DNA from: Bacillota bacterium
GTDB taxonomy: Bacteria > Bacillota > Clostridia > Lachnospirales > Lachnospiraceae
Assembly: GCA_023411555.1 (NCBI GenBank)
Contig: JAEYOQ010000039.1
Coordinates: 1-37,936, forward strand
Length of the DNA stretch: 37,936 nucleotides
Reading direction: 5' to 3'
Below are positions 1 to 8,502 of the stretch, one piece after another. The translations under genes were made by a program, and so were the position numbers. Below the pieces are notes generated by a model. The model searched no databases. It had not been told where the DNA came from and saw nothing but the letters and a program-made list of their open reading frames with translations. The number at the start of each line of letters is the position of its first letter. The first letter of the stretch is position 1.

Positions 1-134
1 TGTGGTTGGAGCCTTTTAATAACCATCAAGTGGTAGGAGAAATCAACCAATCCACAGTATCTTAAAATAGCATAGTCTAACCTATAGAAAAGGTAAAGAA
101 TGACTATGACAATATAATAGTAGGAGGGTTTATT

Positions 135-422
135 ATGAAGAACTATGAAAAACCAGAGATTATCGTAGTGGACAATCTCGCGGAAGGAATCTATGCATCA
201 AGTGGTAAAACAGGGCAAACCTGTGATAGTATCTACATGAATGGTATATTCGTATTAGGAACCAAAAGTCCAATTACAGATGGCTATAAAAAGGGCCGGG
301 GCTGTGAAGGATGTCCGGCTAACTGGGGCGACAAATGCGCCGTAAGCGAACTTAATTATGATGGGGACTTCCGTCCTAGTTGGGAAGTGGAGGGCAAAGG
401 TCCAGATGAGTTGGGTTATTAG
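135..422 (+). CDS. Small Cys-containing RiPP-like precursor peptide
   Basis: This 95-residue protein is preceded by a strong ribosome site (AGGAGG, 122-127) and a TATAAT box at 113-118 with no clear -35. The N-terminus (EKPEIIVVDNLAEGIYASSG) has the look of short clostridial peptides in which a conserved leader-like segment precedes a variable core. I recognise the style but cannot name the family. Cysteines lie at residues 30, 57, 60 and 68, the last three in a Gly-rich stretch (CEGCPANWGDKC). There is no signal peptide and no membrane segment. It converges on an ABC exporter gene, the stop codons overlapping, and lies near PqqD-domain proteins, which in known RiPP pathways bind leader peptides. 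A precursor role is therefore inferred from context; no maturase (radical SAM, cyclase, YcaO) is visible in the window, though one could lie upstream of position 1. Confidence 0.6.
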   Translation: MKNYEKPEIIVVDNLAEGIYASSGKTGQTCDSIYMNGIFVLGTKSPITDGYKKGRGCEGCPANWGDKCAVSELNYDGDFRPSWEVEGKGPDELGY

Positions 423-2179
423 GACAAGCTATCAATAGACTCACCGGATATGAGCTGACAGCAATAATCTTTAATTTCATATACTCTGTTACATAGCTTT
501 AATACAGTAGGTCGGTGTGTAGTAATAATGCAGGTGCGAGGATATTCGTCCTGCATTATTCTTTTTATAACTCTTGCTTCCGTGTCTACATCAAGAGCAG
601 AGGTTGCTTCATCCAGTATTAGGATGGGTGTTTTACGTAGTAAAGCCCGTGCAATCGATAGGCGCTGAGATTGTCCTTCTGAGAGGCCTCCACCCCGTTC
701 ACCAATCAAGCTATGAATGCCCTCCGGTAATTTTTCGATAAACTCCCAAGCGCATGCTATGCGAAGGACAGATATAATCTCTTCTTCCGAAGCATCCGGC
801 CTTACATCTCTCAGGTTCTGTGCGATAGTACCGGAAAACATGGTATTACCCTGAGGAACATAAGAGAATAGCTTACGTGTGGCCGGCGAAAGTGCTATGT
901 AATCATGCGTGTGGTCTTTGCAATACAGCTTACATTCTCCGCCCTGTGGATGAAGTAGTGCAAGCAGTATCCGAAGAAGAGTAGTTTTCCCTTCACCGGA
1001 AGCACCTTTTAGTGCTACTACCTCATGTGGGTGTGCGATCAGAGAACAATTCTTAAATACGGTTGTTCCGGTGTGATAGATAAAATTCAAGTTTTGGATG
1101 CTGAGAGAGATACCTTCCTTTTTTGATGCTACTAATAATCGATCTACCTTATCATTATCCGTAAATTTGTCTTGCTGCAGGTCAAGAAGCTCCTTCAGTC
1201 TGCCGACCGAGGTTGTTAAGGAGATTGCGTTTGGAACCATTGAAATAAGGGCATTAAGGTTCCCAGTCATCGAGCTTGATAGGCTTAGAAACAGAGTCAT
1301 GGTACCGTAGGAGATAATACCGTTCCAGACAAGATAGATACCCCAGCCATAGCAAGCATTTGTAATAAGAAGCCCAATCAAGGCTATGATAATCGAGGTG
1401 AGCATGGACATCTTCTGATACTGTAGGCGGATATCCAGAGATTCTCTTTGCAGCAATCTCAGCTTGCTATTATAGGTATGGATGATATCAAAGGCTTTAA
1501 TTGGCTGGATGTTTGCAAAAGCCTCCTGAGTAAAGCCGGATATTTTAGCATTCATTGCAGCATTCTCTCGGTTGGTGGACTGCATACGTCCAAGTAAGGA
1601 ACGTGATATAAGAATGCTGATAGGCAGTCCGGCGAGGGCTAAAATTGCAAAGGTTGCATTATAGGACATAATAACGGCAAAGGAGATAAGAAAACGAAAG
1701 GTATTGACAACAAGGTTAGGTAACCAATGCAACACACTGCTTGATATAAGGGAAGCGTCGTAATTCCAACGAGAAAAAAGATCACCGGTATGGTAAGAGG
1801 ATAGAGATTCCCAATCTGTAATCAGTATTTTATTGAAAATATCAGCCTTAATTTCGTTTTCAAGTCTCAGACTTACTTGGCTGGATAGATAGGAGGATAC
1901 CTGGCCAACCATTATATTTGCAACAGAAAGACAGAGGAATAGGCTAAAGGTTCTGAATATGGGACCAGCCTGATAACCGGTTATGATATCCACCAAGTTC
2001 TTGGAAGCAAAGCTGGTAATAAGGGCAATGGCTGATCCGGCTAATCCAATTGCAGTATATAATATGATATTCTTCCAGTAGCTGCGAGCATATCGATAAG
2101 CCCATAGGGTACTATGCCAAATATCATTCACTGCACCGTCCTTCACTCTTCTTATAAGATGTCTCATATTCTTTATCAT
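419..2179 (-). CDS. ABC exporter, fused membrane and ATPase domains
   Basis: This 586-residue half-transporter has an N-terminal six-helix membrane domain (about residues 35-310) and a C-terminal ATPase. The ATPase shows Walker A GASGEGKTT (about 390-398), signature LSEGQ (about 497-501, a variant of LSGGQ), Walker B ILILDEATSALD and an H-loop ITTHR. There is no N-terminal C39 peptidase domain, so it would export a peptide without cleaving a leader itself. It starts 55 nt downstream of the PqqD-kinase gene on the same strand and is probably co-transcribed with it. An AAGGAAAG ribosome site precedes the chosen ATG. Its stop overlaps the stop of the small peptide gene on the other strand. Exporter function is well supported by the family; the peptide substrate is inferred from neighbours. 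Confidence 0.88.
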   Translation of the reverse strand: MIKNMRHLIRRVKDGAVNDIWHSTLWAYRYARSYWKNIILYTAIGLAGSAIALITSFASKNLVDIITGYQAGPIFRTFSLFLCLSVANIMVGQVSSYLSSQVSLRLENEIKADIFNKILITDWESLSSYHTGDLFSRWNYDASLISSSVLHWLPNLVVNTFRFLISFAVIMSYNATFAILALAGLPISILISRSLLGRMQSTNRENAAMNAKISGFTQEAFANIQPIKAFDIIHTYNSKLRLLQRESLDIRLQYQKMSMLTSIIIALIGLLITNACYGWGIYLVWNGIISYGTMTLFLSLSSSMTGNLNALISMVPNAISLTTSVGRLKELLDLQQDKFTDNDKVDRLLVASKKEGISLSIQNLNFIYHTGTTVFKNCSLIAHPHEVVALKGASGEGKTTLLRILLALLHPQGGECKLYCKDHTHDYIALSPATRKLFSYVPQGNTMFSGTIAQNLRDVRPDASEEEIISVLRIACAWEFIEKLPEGIHSLIGERGGGLSEGQSQRLSIARALLRKTPILILDEATSALDVDTEARVIKRIMQDEYPRTCIITTHRPTVLKLCNRVYEIKDYCCQLISGESIDSLS

Positions 2180-2234
2180 ATGCTTTTCTTTCCTTTTCGA
2201 AGGTTATCATTTAATTAAAAATTCATCAAAGGCA

Positions 2235-3368
2235 TTATAATAAACTCTGAATATAATCTCTGAGTATCTGTACAGCAGTTGGTTCTTTCCTGCATAGAAA
2301 CTGGAAAACCGGAATCTGCTCAACCAAACTATGTGAAAAATCTATATTAGCGGAAACCATGTCTTCAGTCCATGCCGGTGATATAAGACGCTGTGTTATG
2401 TACAGAATCTGTTGGGGCTTGGTTAATTCCAATATACGGTTATTACTATGCTTCTTAAGTAATATGACTCCACCAAGGGGGAAGGCTTCGTTGCTATATA
2501 TTTGTGAGGTACCACACCAAGGCAGGCCTACAACCATGGGAGTAGAAGCTTGAAGTAGGATTAAGTTAAGATCGCCGTTCAGGATACGAGTCTGATGTAG
2601 CTTCTTCCATAAATCTGCTTGTGTAGATTTCCCTGTTCCGGATGGTGCTGAAAACAACCAAACCTTATCTTTGTATAGGATAGAAGAAGAATGAAGTGCA
2701 AATACACCTTTTTTTTGTGCATATAAAAGAAATGCATGCCGAAAGGCATGGAAAAGTGGTTCTATCAAATCCTCATAATAGGGGGGCTTACAATAGAAAC
2801 ATGCATTCACTCCATCCAGAGAAATCTTGATTTGGATGGTTGGGCATGCGGAGGTAAGAGTAATAATATATTCCCTGCTATTCCTTATAATCTCTATTTC
2901 TCCTGTACGGATGATGATCTCACCGAGAGGATAAGGGTCAGGAGCCTGAGGAACCAGGATCCAGTTCTGACCAACTGTATTCTTGCCGCATTCAAAGTCT
3001 AGCAAAGATGGATGCAGTAAGTGTTTCGGACCGTGATATCCAATAATAAGATTTCCGATATTCAAATAAATGTCACAGCTTGGGGTAATAGACTCACTGT
3101 CAATTAGGTGAAGCTTAGCCAACTGCTGAAGAAATAAATAGATATCTGCCTGCAAAATGGGTACATCAGATGCATCTGCACCGTAGTATTCCATAAGATA
3201 GGAGGTTAAATCCTCCTCCTTTAGACCGCTCTCCAGGGCATTCCATAATAAAGTACTGGTTTCGTTCAGTTGTAGGCTCTTTTTAAAAAGTGCTATTCCT
3301 TGGCCTATAGGTAATAAATAGTTTGTTCCATCTATTTTTTTTAACATATAATTCTTTGTTAGCTTCAT
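2235..3368 (-). CDS. PqqD domain fused to HPr-kinase-like domain
   Basis: A 377-residue two-part protein. Residues 1 to about 90 look like a PqqD fold (a leader-peptide-binding winged helix). Residues about 220-330 resemble an HPr kinase/phosphorylase core, with H226 in ALHSSSI, the P-loop PSGTGKST at 242-249 and a following NGDLN segment with D266. HprK-like kinases occur in some lasso-peptide clusters, where they phosphorylate the peptide; here a fused PqqD domain would supply the recognition part. The GGGGG-containing ribosome site lies just upstream of the ATG. It heads a two-gene minus-strand unit with the ABC exporter and diverges from the S26 peptidase operon. Kinase activity is inferred from the P-loop; the substrate is unknown. 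Confidence 0.8.
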   Translation of the reverse strand: MKLTKNYMLKKIDGTNYLLPIGQGIALFKKSLQLNETSTLLWNALESGLKEEDLTSYLMEYYGADASDVPILQADIYLFLQQLAKLHLIDSESITPSCDIYLNIGNLIIGYHGPKHLLHPSLLDFECGKNTVGQNWILVPQAPDPYPLGEIIIRTGEIEIIRNSREYIITLTSACPTIQIKISLDGVNACFYCKPPYYEDLIEPLFHAFRHAFLLYAQKKGVFALHSSSILYKDKVWLFSAPSGTGKSTQADLWKKLHQTRILNGDLNLILLQASTPMVVGLPWCGTSQIYSNEAFPLGGVILLKKHSNNRILELTKPQQILYITQRLISPAWTEDMVSANIDFSHSLVEQIPVFQFLCRKEPTAVQILRDYIQSLL

Positions 3369-3396
3369 TCATCTACCCCCCACCGGTAATTACCAA

Positions 3397-3435
3397 ATTA
3401 TTATAGCATTTTATGGAATCAAATGCTATAATAAT
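3397..3435. promoter_or_regulatory. Symmetric dyad with a -10 box on each strand
   Basis: Arms 3397-3411 and 3421-3435 are perfect 15-bp inverted repeats (right arm AAATGCTATAATAAT) around a 9-nt spacer. Each arm contains TATAAT, one reading right (3427-3432) towards the peptidase operon and one reading left (complement of 3400-3405) towards the PqqD-kinase gene. No good -35 is seen for either. The symmetry suggests a shared operator or coupled divergent promoters. The arms could also form a hairpin, but neither side is followed by a T-run, so a terminator is unlikely. Confidence 0.65.
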
Positions 3436-3498
3436 GTTGGAATAATAAGGAAAAGTATGTATTTTGATGCAAATTAATACCATTAAGGGGACAATAAT

Positions 3499-3996
3499 AT
3501 GAGCCATGGAATCGATGTGGTTAAATTACTAGAGGAAGGTAAAACCGTTCAAATAAAGCCCCAAGGGAGTAGTATGTACCCTATGTTTGTTCCAGGCAGG
3601 GATTGTGCAATTATCAAGAAAGTAAATCCTGGCCAATTAAGAATAGGGGATGTGGTTTTATATAGAAGAGACTCAGGAATCCTTGTACTACATAGGATAT
3701 GGAATATTACCAAAGAAGGTGTTCTCTTAGTTGGAGATAATCAAACCTGTATTGAGGGCCCTCTCAAAATAAATCAAATGATCGGAGTATTAGTATCGTT
3801 CCTATGGAAGGGGAGAAAAGTCTCCATTTATAATCCCATTTACCTATTGTTAAGTAGAGGATGGCTTATTCTGTTGCCTTATAGGAAGCATATAAAAAGA
3901 GCAGCAGGAATAGCGGTAAGAGGATACAGGTTTATGAAGGATCAAGTATTACTGCACAAGAAGAGCACAGGAGGTCTGGGCAAATGGAGAAAATGA
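3499..3996 (+). CDS. S26-family signal-peptidase-like protein (Ser/His type)
   Basis: The 165-residue protein carries the S26 serine motif GSSMYPMF (nucleophile S25) and LVLHRIW with H65 where bacterial type I signal peptidases have a lysine, plus a GDN motif at about 79-81. Ser/His pairing is known from the archaeal and eukaryotic Sec11 type and from clostridial SipW-like enzymes. A hydrophobic stretch at about 111-127 may anchor it. A purine-rich AAGGGGA ribosome site precedes the ATG. It is the first gene of an operon with PqqD, flippase and nucleotidyltransferase genes and overlaps the PqqD gene by 13 nt. A plausible job is cleavage of the exported peptide, which is inferred only. Confidence 0.78.
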   Translation: MSHGIDVVKLLEEGKTVQIKPQGSSMYPMFVPGRDCAIIKKVNPGQLRIGDVVLYRRDSGILVLHRIWNITKEGVLLVGDNQTCIEGPLKINQMIGVLVSFLWKGRKVSIYNPIYLLLSRGWLILLPYRKHIKRAAGIAVRGYRFMKDQVLLHKKSTGGLGKWRK

Positions 3997-4244
3997 ACCA
4001 ATATATGCTCCGATATGTAGCGGGTGCTCATTGGTTGGTAAAGGTAGATCAACAGGGGACAGATTACGAGGCTCCACTCATGCTAAATGAGGCAGGAGCA
4101 TTTATATGGAAGCATTTGAAGGAAGGATATGGGTTGCAAGAAATCTCATTCAAGCTACAAGATAGGTATGAAATGAAGGCAGAAGAAGCATTCTCAGACG
4201 TGATGCAATTTTACAATCAGTTGATTGGGATTTTAGCAATATGA
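3984..4244 (+). CDS. Stand-alone PqqD-family protein
   Basis: This 86-residue protein reads as a PqqD domain: a short N-terminal strand region (YVAGAHWLVKVDQQG), LMLNEAGAFIWKHLKEG, then a helix-rich end. It resembles the N-terminal part of the divergently encoded kinase, which also has a LNET/LLWNALE segment. PqqD proteins bind leader peptides and present them to a modifying enzyme. It overlaps the peptidase gene upstream and the flippase gene downstream (ATGA overlap), so the three are translationally coupled. The presence of two PqqD domains in one island strongly suggests a leader-guided peptide pathway. Confidence 0.75.
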   Translation: MEKMNQYMLRYVAGAHWLVKVDQQGTDYEAPLMLNEAGAFIWKHLKEGYGLQEISFKLQDRYEMKAEEAFSDVMQFYNQLIGILAI

Positions 4245-5800
4245 ATTGGAGGAGTACTGATGTGAAGCCACTTACCAGAACGGAATATTCGCTAAAAAAT
4301 GCAACAACTACTACAGTATTAAGAGTGGTAGCTATTGTGATGGGTTATGCAGTAAGAGTGGTATTCACACGCACACTTAGCCAAAGTTACGTTGGGATCA
4401 ATGGATTATTTACAGATTTATTGAATGTATTAGCACTGTCAGAGCTTGGAATAGAATCAGCAATAACCTATGCCTTATACAAGCCGATTGCTGAAAATGA
4501 TGTGGAAGAACAAAAGTCCTTGATGAGAATATATTGCAGATACTACCGTGCTGTAGCTGTAACTATGACCCTGATAGGGCTTCTGATTATACCGTTCCTG
4601 CCATTTCTGATTAAAAATCAACCAGAGGTCGAGCAATTGACCTTGATCTATGCATTGTACCTTGCTAATTCGGCACTCTCGTATCTGATGATTTATAAAA
4701 AGACACTGATTGATGCACATCAGCTGCTTTACCTTGGATTGACATATCAGACTTGCTTTTGGGTGATACAGGATATACTGCAGATCATAATACTTATTAC
4801 AACTAAGAACTTTATTTTATTTCTACTGATTTATATTATATGTACTCTTATAGGGAATATCGTCATAAGTAGAAAAGCGAACCGGCTTTATCCTTATATT
4901 AAGGAAAAGAATATAAAGCCTTTAGATGATTTGAAAAAGAAGGAAATAGGAAAAGATATTCGTGCATTATTCCTTCATAAAATCGGTAATGTGCTAGTGA
5001 ATAATACAGATAACATCCTGTTATCGTCCTTTGTTGGAATAATAAGCACAGGAATTTATTCAAATTACTATCTAATCATACAGTCAATCAACCAGATACT
5101 CAATCAGATGTTTCAGGGGATTACAGCCAGTATTGGAAGTCTTGGCGTGAGTAGGGATGCCGATAGGGTAACAATGGTATATCGTACTACCTATTTTATC
5201 GCATATTGGGTATATGGGTTTGGTGCAATCTGTCTTTATGAATTAATAAACCCCTTTGTAATGTTTAGCTTCGGTGAAAGCTATCTGTTTTCTAAAGATA
5301 TTGTATTAGTATTATGCATTAATTTTTTTATAACAGGATTAAAGGATGTAACGCTAGTCTTTCGTAACTCATTAGGCTTGTTTCGGCATGACCGATATAT
5401 ATCAATAGCATGTGCAGCTATTAACCTGCTGTTCTCTATAATATTGGTCAAGCAGCTTGGGACAATCGGAGTCTTTCTGGGGACACTGAGCAGCATGCTT
5501 CTAACCTCTGCATGGTTAGAGCCATATATTATTTATAAGTATTATTTGAAGCATCCCTTCTATCATTTTTTATTAAGATACCTATGGTACCATCTTTCCA
5601 TTGGTATTATCTGGATTATCGTAGATTATCTGTGTGCGTTTATGAAAGGAAGCTTTGTTAATGTGATTTTGTCAAGACTTGCAATCTGCATGATAGTGCC
5701 GAATCTCATTGTAGGAGTTCTACATATTAGGTCTGCAGAGCTGAGAATGATACGTGAAAAAGTCATGATAATTCTAAAAAACATGAAAAGGGCAGGGTAA
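4241..5800 (+). CDS. Flippase-like polysaccharide biosynthesis membrane protein
   Basis: A 519-residue polytopic protein with about 12-14 hydrophobic helices spread along its length and the general pattern of the MATE/Wzx (polysaccharide transporter) superfamily, including an N-terminal RTLSQSYVGINGLFTDLLNV segment typical of Wzx-like flippases. It would move a lipid-linked or amphipathic substrate across the membrane. It shares a 4-nt ATGA overlap with the PqqD gene and is followed after 9 nt by the nucleotidyltransferase gene, so it belongs to the operon. Its role here (export of a modified peptide or of a surface glycan) cannot be decided from the sequence. Confidence 0.78.
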   Translation: MNWRSTDVKPLTRTEYSLKNATTTTVLRVVAIVMGYAVRVVFTRTLSQSYVGINGLFTDLLNVLALSELGIESAITYALYKPIAENDVEEQKSLMRIYCRYYRAVAVTMTLIGLLIIPFLPFLIKNQPEVEQLTLIYALYLANSALSYLMIYKKTLIDAHQLLYLGLTYQTCFWVIQDILQIIILITTKNFILFLLIYIICTLIGNIVISRKANRLYPYIKEKNIKPLDDLKKKEIGKDIRALFLHKIGNVLVNNTDNILLSSFVGIISTGIYSNYYLIIQSINQILNQMFQGITASIGSLGVSRDADRVTMVYRTTYFIAYWVYGFGAICLYELINPFVMFSFGESYLFSKDIVLVLCINFFITGLKDVTLVFRNSLGLFRHDRYISIACAAINLLFSIILVKQLGTIGVFLGTLSSMLLTSAWLEPYIIYKYYLKHPFYHFLLRYLWYHLSIGIIWIIVDYLCAFMKGSFVNVILSRLAICMIVPNLIVGVLHIRSAELRMIREKVMIILKNMKRAG

Positions 5801-5809
5801 AGGTGTGAT

Positions 5810-7039
5810 ATGAAAATACACGTAACAGATAGGATAACCGATGACTGGATGATCCTTTTTTCGCACCTTAGGCAAGCTCTACAGCCTGAGGAGGAGGGGT
5901 GGTTCCCCCAGATACTGCAACTTACCCAGCATCAGTGGAAGAATGTTGTAGAAAAGGCTAAAAAGCATTCTGTATTACCGCTACTTTATGAAACGCTAAA
6001 AAAGGAGCAGTCCTTGCCTCCTGACTTGTTTGAATATGTACAGAATATGAGCCGACGTACTGTACAGCAAAACTATAGATTGCTCTATCATACGAATTAT
6101 ATCGTAAAACTGCTGGATACAAGTTCTGTCTCAGTTGTAGTTCTAAAGGGAGTTGCTACCGCTGATTTATACCCATACCCTGAGCTCCGCAAATCCGGTG
6201 ATATCGATCTTCTACTACCTAATCCTGAGGATCTGTCGAAGGCCTGCTCTTTGATGGAAGCAAAGGGGTATTTATTAAAAGGGAAGCTGCATTCCGATCA
6301 CCATGTTGTATATGAATCAAAAGAGGGAATCTTTATAGAACTTCATTCTAGGTTAGCGGAGCCCTTCGATAATCCCAGAGTGAATCATTATCTACAAAAG
6401 CTTATATTGCAGTACAATACATATAAGGAAGTGAGAGATATACTAGGATGCCAGCTTCCGGTCCCTCAGTTTGCTCACCACGCCTATTATCTGCTGGTAC
6501 ATATGTTACAGCATTTTATGGACTCAGGCTTTGGTCTCAAGCTCTTATGTGACTGGGTGGTTTTATGGAATAGAGAAACTAAGAAGGATGAACAAGACCT
6601 ATTCATGAGGCTAGTTGATGAGAGTGGTATGCGCTCATTTGCAGAATGTGTCACAGCTATATGTACTTCTTATCTTGGACTAGAGGAAGAAAAAGTATGT
6701 TTTCTGAAGGTTGGAGCCATAAATGATGAGGATATCAAGGATATGCTAATGGAGATATTAGAAGCCCAGGAGTTCGGCAAATCGGATAGCAGCAGGATGA
6801 TTATACTCCGTGGGACTTCCCCTATTTATTATATAAAGCAGCTTCATCGCCAAATGCAATTAAACTATCCGAAATATAATAAGCAAATATTACTATGGCC
6901 TTTTTTATGGGCTTGTACAATACAAAAGTTTTTGCATAACAATAGGAAGGTAAGAAGGACTTCGCTATATTCTATTTTAAAGAAAACACACGCCAGAAGC
7001 AGAAAAAATTGGTATTCAAAATATCTGCCATCCAATTGA
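5810..7039 (+). CDS. Nucleotidyltransferase family protein (NTP_transf_5-like)
   Basis: The 409-residue protein has VLKG at 111-114 and KSGDIDLLL at about 128-136, matching the GS...DxD core of polymerase-beta-like nucleotidyltransferases; D131 and D133 would bind metal. The overall length and the helical flanks fit the uncharacterised NTP_transf_5 family, members of which occur in lasso-peptide and related clusters. It is the last gene of the operon that starts with the S26 peptidase. It might transfer a nucleotide to a peptide or a small molecule. The fold call is fairly firm and the substrate unknown. Confidence 0.78.
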   Translation: MKIHVTDRITDDWMILFSHLRQALQPEEEGWFPQILQLTQHQWKNVVEKAKKHSVLPLLYETLKKEQSLPPDLFEYVQNMSRRTVQQNYRLLYHTNYIVKLLDTSSVSVVVLKGVATADLYPYPELRKSGDIDLLLPNPEDLSKACSLMEAKGYLLKGKLHSDHHVVYESKEGIFIELHSRLAEPFDNPRVNHYLQKLILQYNTYKEVRDILGCQLPVPQFAHHAYYLLVHMLQHFMDSGFGLKLLCDWVVLWNRETKKDEQDLFMRLVDESGMRSFAECVTAICTSYLGLEEEKVCFLKVGAINDEDIKDMLMEILEAQEFGKSDSSRMIILRGTSPIYYIKQLHRQMQLNYPKYNKQILLWPFLWACTIQKFLHNNRKVRRTSLYSILKKTHARSRKNWYSKYLPSN

Positions 7040-7185
7040 AATGCGATCAGCTAATCTCTTTCTGAAGATGAATTGATTTGCCCTCGGTAATCATGAAAGA
7101 TATCACTATCATATTAATGGATAGAATGGTATATCATGTATGGAGGCAACTGATAATTGTATGAATCAGAATGGGAGTGGTGGTA

Positions 7186-8085
7186 ATGAGAATCAATGTT
7201 GATGCTGGTCATGGCTTTAACACAGCGGGTAAGCGTACTCCACCGATGCCTGTAGACATTGATATCGATAAGGATGGAGTCATCGATATCAAAAAGGGAG
7301 AACAGTACAGGGAGCATATGGCAACGGTAGGAGTTGCAGCTTTCCTGATTGATGAGCTGAAGCGTTGCGGATTCGATACGATGCAGACGGGTTTCAATGA
7401 TGATAATGCCACCGATGATCTGGATACCGCTCTGGCTGACCGGCAGCAGGCAATTGCAAAAGCGGCTTGTGATTACAGCATCTCGATCCACTTTAATGCT
7501 TATGGTGATGGAAAGAGCTTTAATAGTGCAGAAGGCGTGGGAGTATACATACATGATAAGAATCCAGGTCAATCTGAAAAGCTGGCCCAGGTTGTACTAA
7601 AGCAGCTGGCCGGTGGGACTGTGCAAAAGAACCGAGGGATAACGAAGCAATCCCTGGCCATGGTAAATTGCAATGTGTTGAAGGTCAAGGCTGCAATCCT
7701 GTGCGAACTGGCGTTTATGACGAACCAGAAGGAAGCGACCACCATGATGGCCAATGAAGCCTTCTGGAAGGAGAGTGCCCAGGAGATCTGCAAGGGGGTA
7801 TGCGAGCATACCGGGGTTAAGTATGTAGAGGAGCAGTATATACCTACTAAGACCATTACACCGGAATCACCGAAGAAGGATATTATCTGGGCCCAGGAGA
7901 AGCTAAACGTCGTTATCCCATCCTGGCTTCCAAAGCTTACCGTGGATGGCTCCTATGGCCCCAAGACAAGGATAGCTGTATTAGTCTATTGGGATCGGCT
8001 GGGCTGGGGCACCCACATGCAGGATGATGGTAGAAAAATTGGTTCCTCCACCCTTAAGGCTCTGGCCGCCGGGCGAATAAAGTAG
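7186..8085 (+). CDS. N-acetylmuramoyl-L-alanine amidase with C-terminal wall-binding part
   Basis: The protein (299 residues from this start) begins with an Amidase_3 domain: the zinc motif INVDAGHG, a central SIHFNAY and the acidic CELAFMTN motif. The enzyme cuts the bond between muramic acid and the stem peptide. The last 75 residues (about 225-299) look like a peptidoglycan-binding-like domain (VDGSYGPKTRIAVLVYW). I chose the ATG at 7186 because GGGAG at 7173-7177 is well spaced from it; an in-frame ATG at 7171 has no ribosome site. There is no signal peptide, as in phage-type endolysins, so it may be a prophage relic or use another release route. No other phage genes are visible. Confidence 0.88.
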   Translation: MRINVDAGHGFNTAGKRTPPMPVDIDIDKDGVIDIKKGEQYREHMATVGVAAFLIDELKRCGFDTMQTGFNDDNATDDLDTALADRQQAIAKAACDYSISIHFNAYGDGKSFNSAEGVGVYIHDKNPGQSEKLAQVVLKQLAGGTVQKNRGITKQSLAMVNCNVLKVKAAILCELAFMTNQKEATTMMANEAFWKESAQEICKGVCEHTGVKYVEEQYIPTKTITPESPKKDIIWAQEKLNVVIPSWLPKLTVDGSYGPKTRIAVLVYWDRLGWGTHMQDDGRKIGSSTLKALAAGRIK

Positions 8086-8201
8086 TAAACGGTATATAAG
8101 GCTTTGTTCAGGGATGACCAAAAGTTTAGAGCATGAGCTATATGGCTTGTTGTGATTAAGGATTAATTTAGCTATAAATTTATATCAGAAGTATATATTA
8201 A

Positions 8202-8235
8202 AGGGGCATTGGACTTAGTATTCGATGCCTCTTTT
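8202..8235 (+). terminator. Terminator after the amidase gene
   Basis: AGGGGCAT and ATGCCTCT pair (one G-U) around a 15-nt loop, followed by TTTT. It sits about 115 nt after the amidase stop. Confidence 0.6.
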
Positions 8236-8502
8236 CTGTATATTTCTATACCCCACGGCATTCAGAATACAGAGAGCTGATATTTGTTCTGGATATAAGT
8301 ATATGTGACATAGAATGCAACTTAAAGAAACTTTATGATATATTCTAAACAGCAATTCATCAAGAAAACAATAGAAAATCATGGTGACATATGGTGATTT
8401 ATGGATAAATGATTTAAAATATTTGTAAATGGACATAGAATGGAAATGGTTGGTGATAAGATCAATCTATACAGTATTTTATAGAAAGGGACGTGAATTC
8501 AT
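8236..8502. other. Non-coding stretch before cas3
   Basis: I see no gene here. A 73-codon minus-strand frame in it has no ribosome site and no recognisable protein. The stretch must hold the cas3 promoter, but I could not find a convincing -35/-10 pair. ACATAGAATG occurs twice (about 8310 and 8433). An AAAGGGA-type ribosome site lies just before the cas3 ATG. Confidence 0.5.

Noticed and set aside
135..422. Lasso peptide precursor
   Set aside because: The kinase and nucleotidyltransferase neighbours are suggestive, but no cyclase or transglutaminase-like peptidase is present, and the peptide is long with several Cys; only a general RiPP-like label is justified.
7186..8085. Prophage region around the amidase
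   Set aside because: No holin, structural or integrase genes are found on either side.
8341..8358. Possible guide target TTCTAAA upstream of cas3
   Set aside because: The match to the guide stops after four bases, too short to suggest that cas3 is also controlled by the small RNA.
8215..8436. 73-codon minus-strand frame before cas3
   Set aside because: No ribosome site, low-complexity composition, and it overlaps a terminator.
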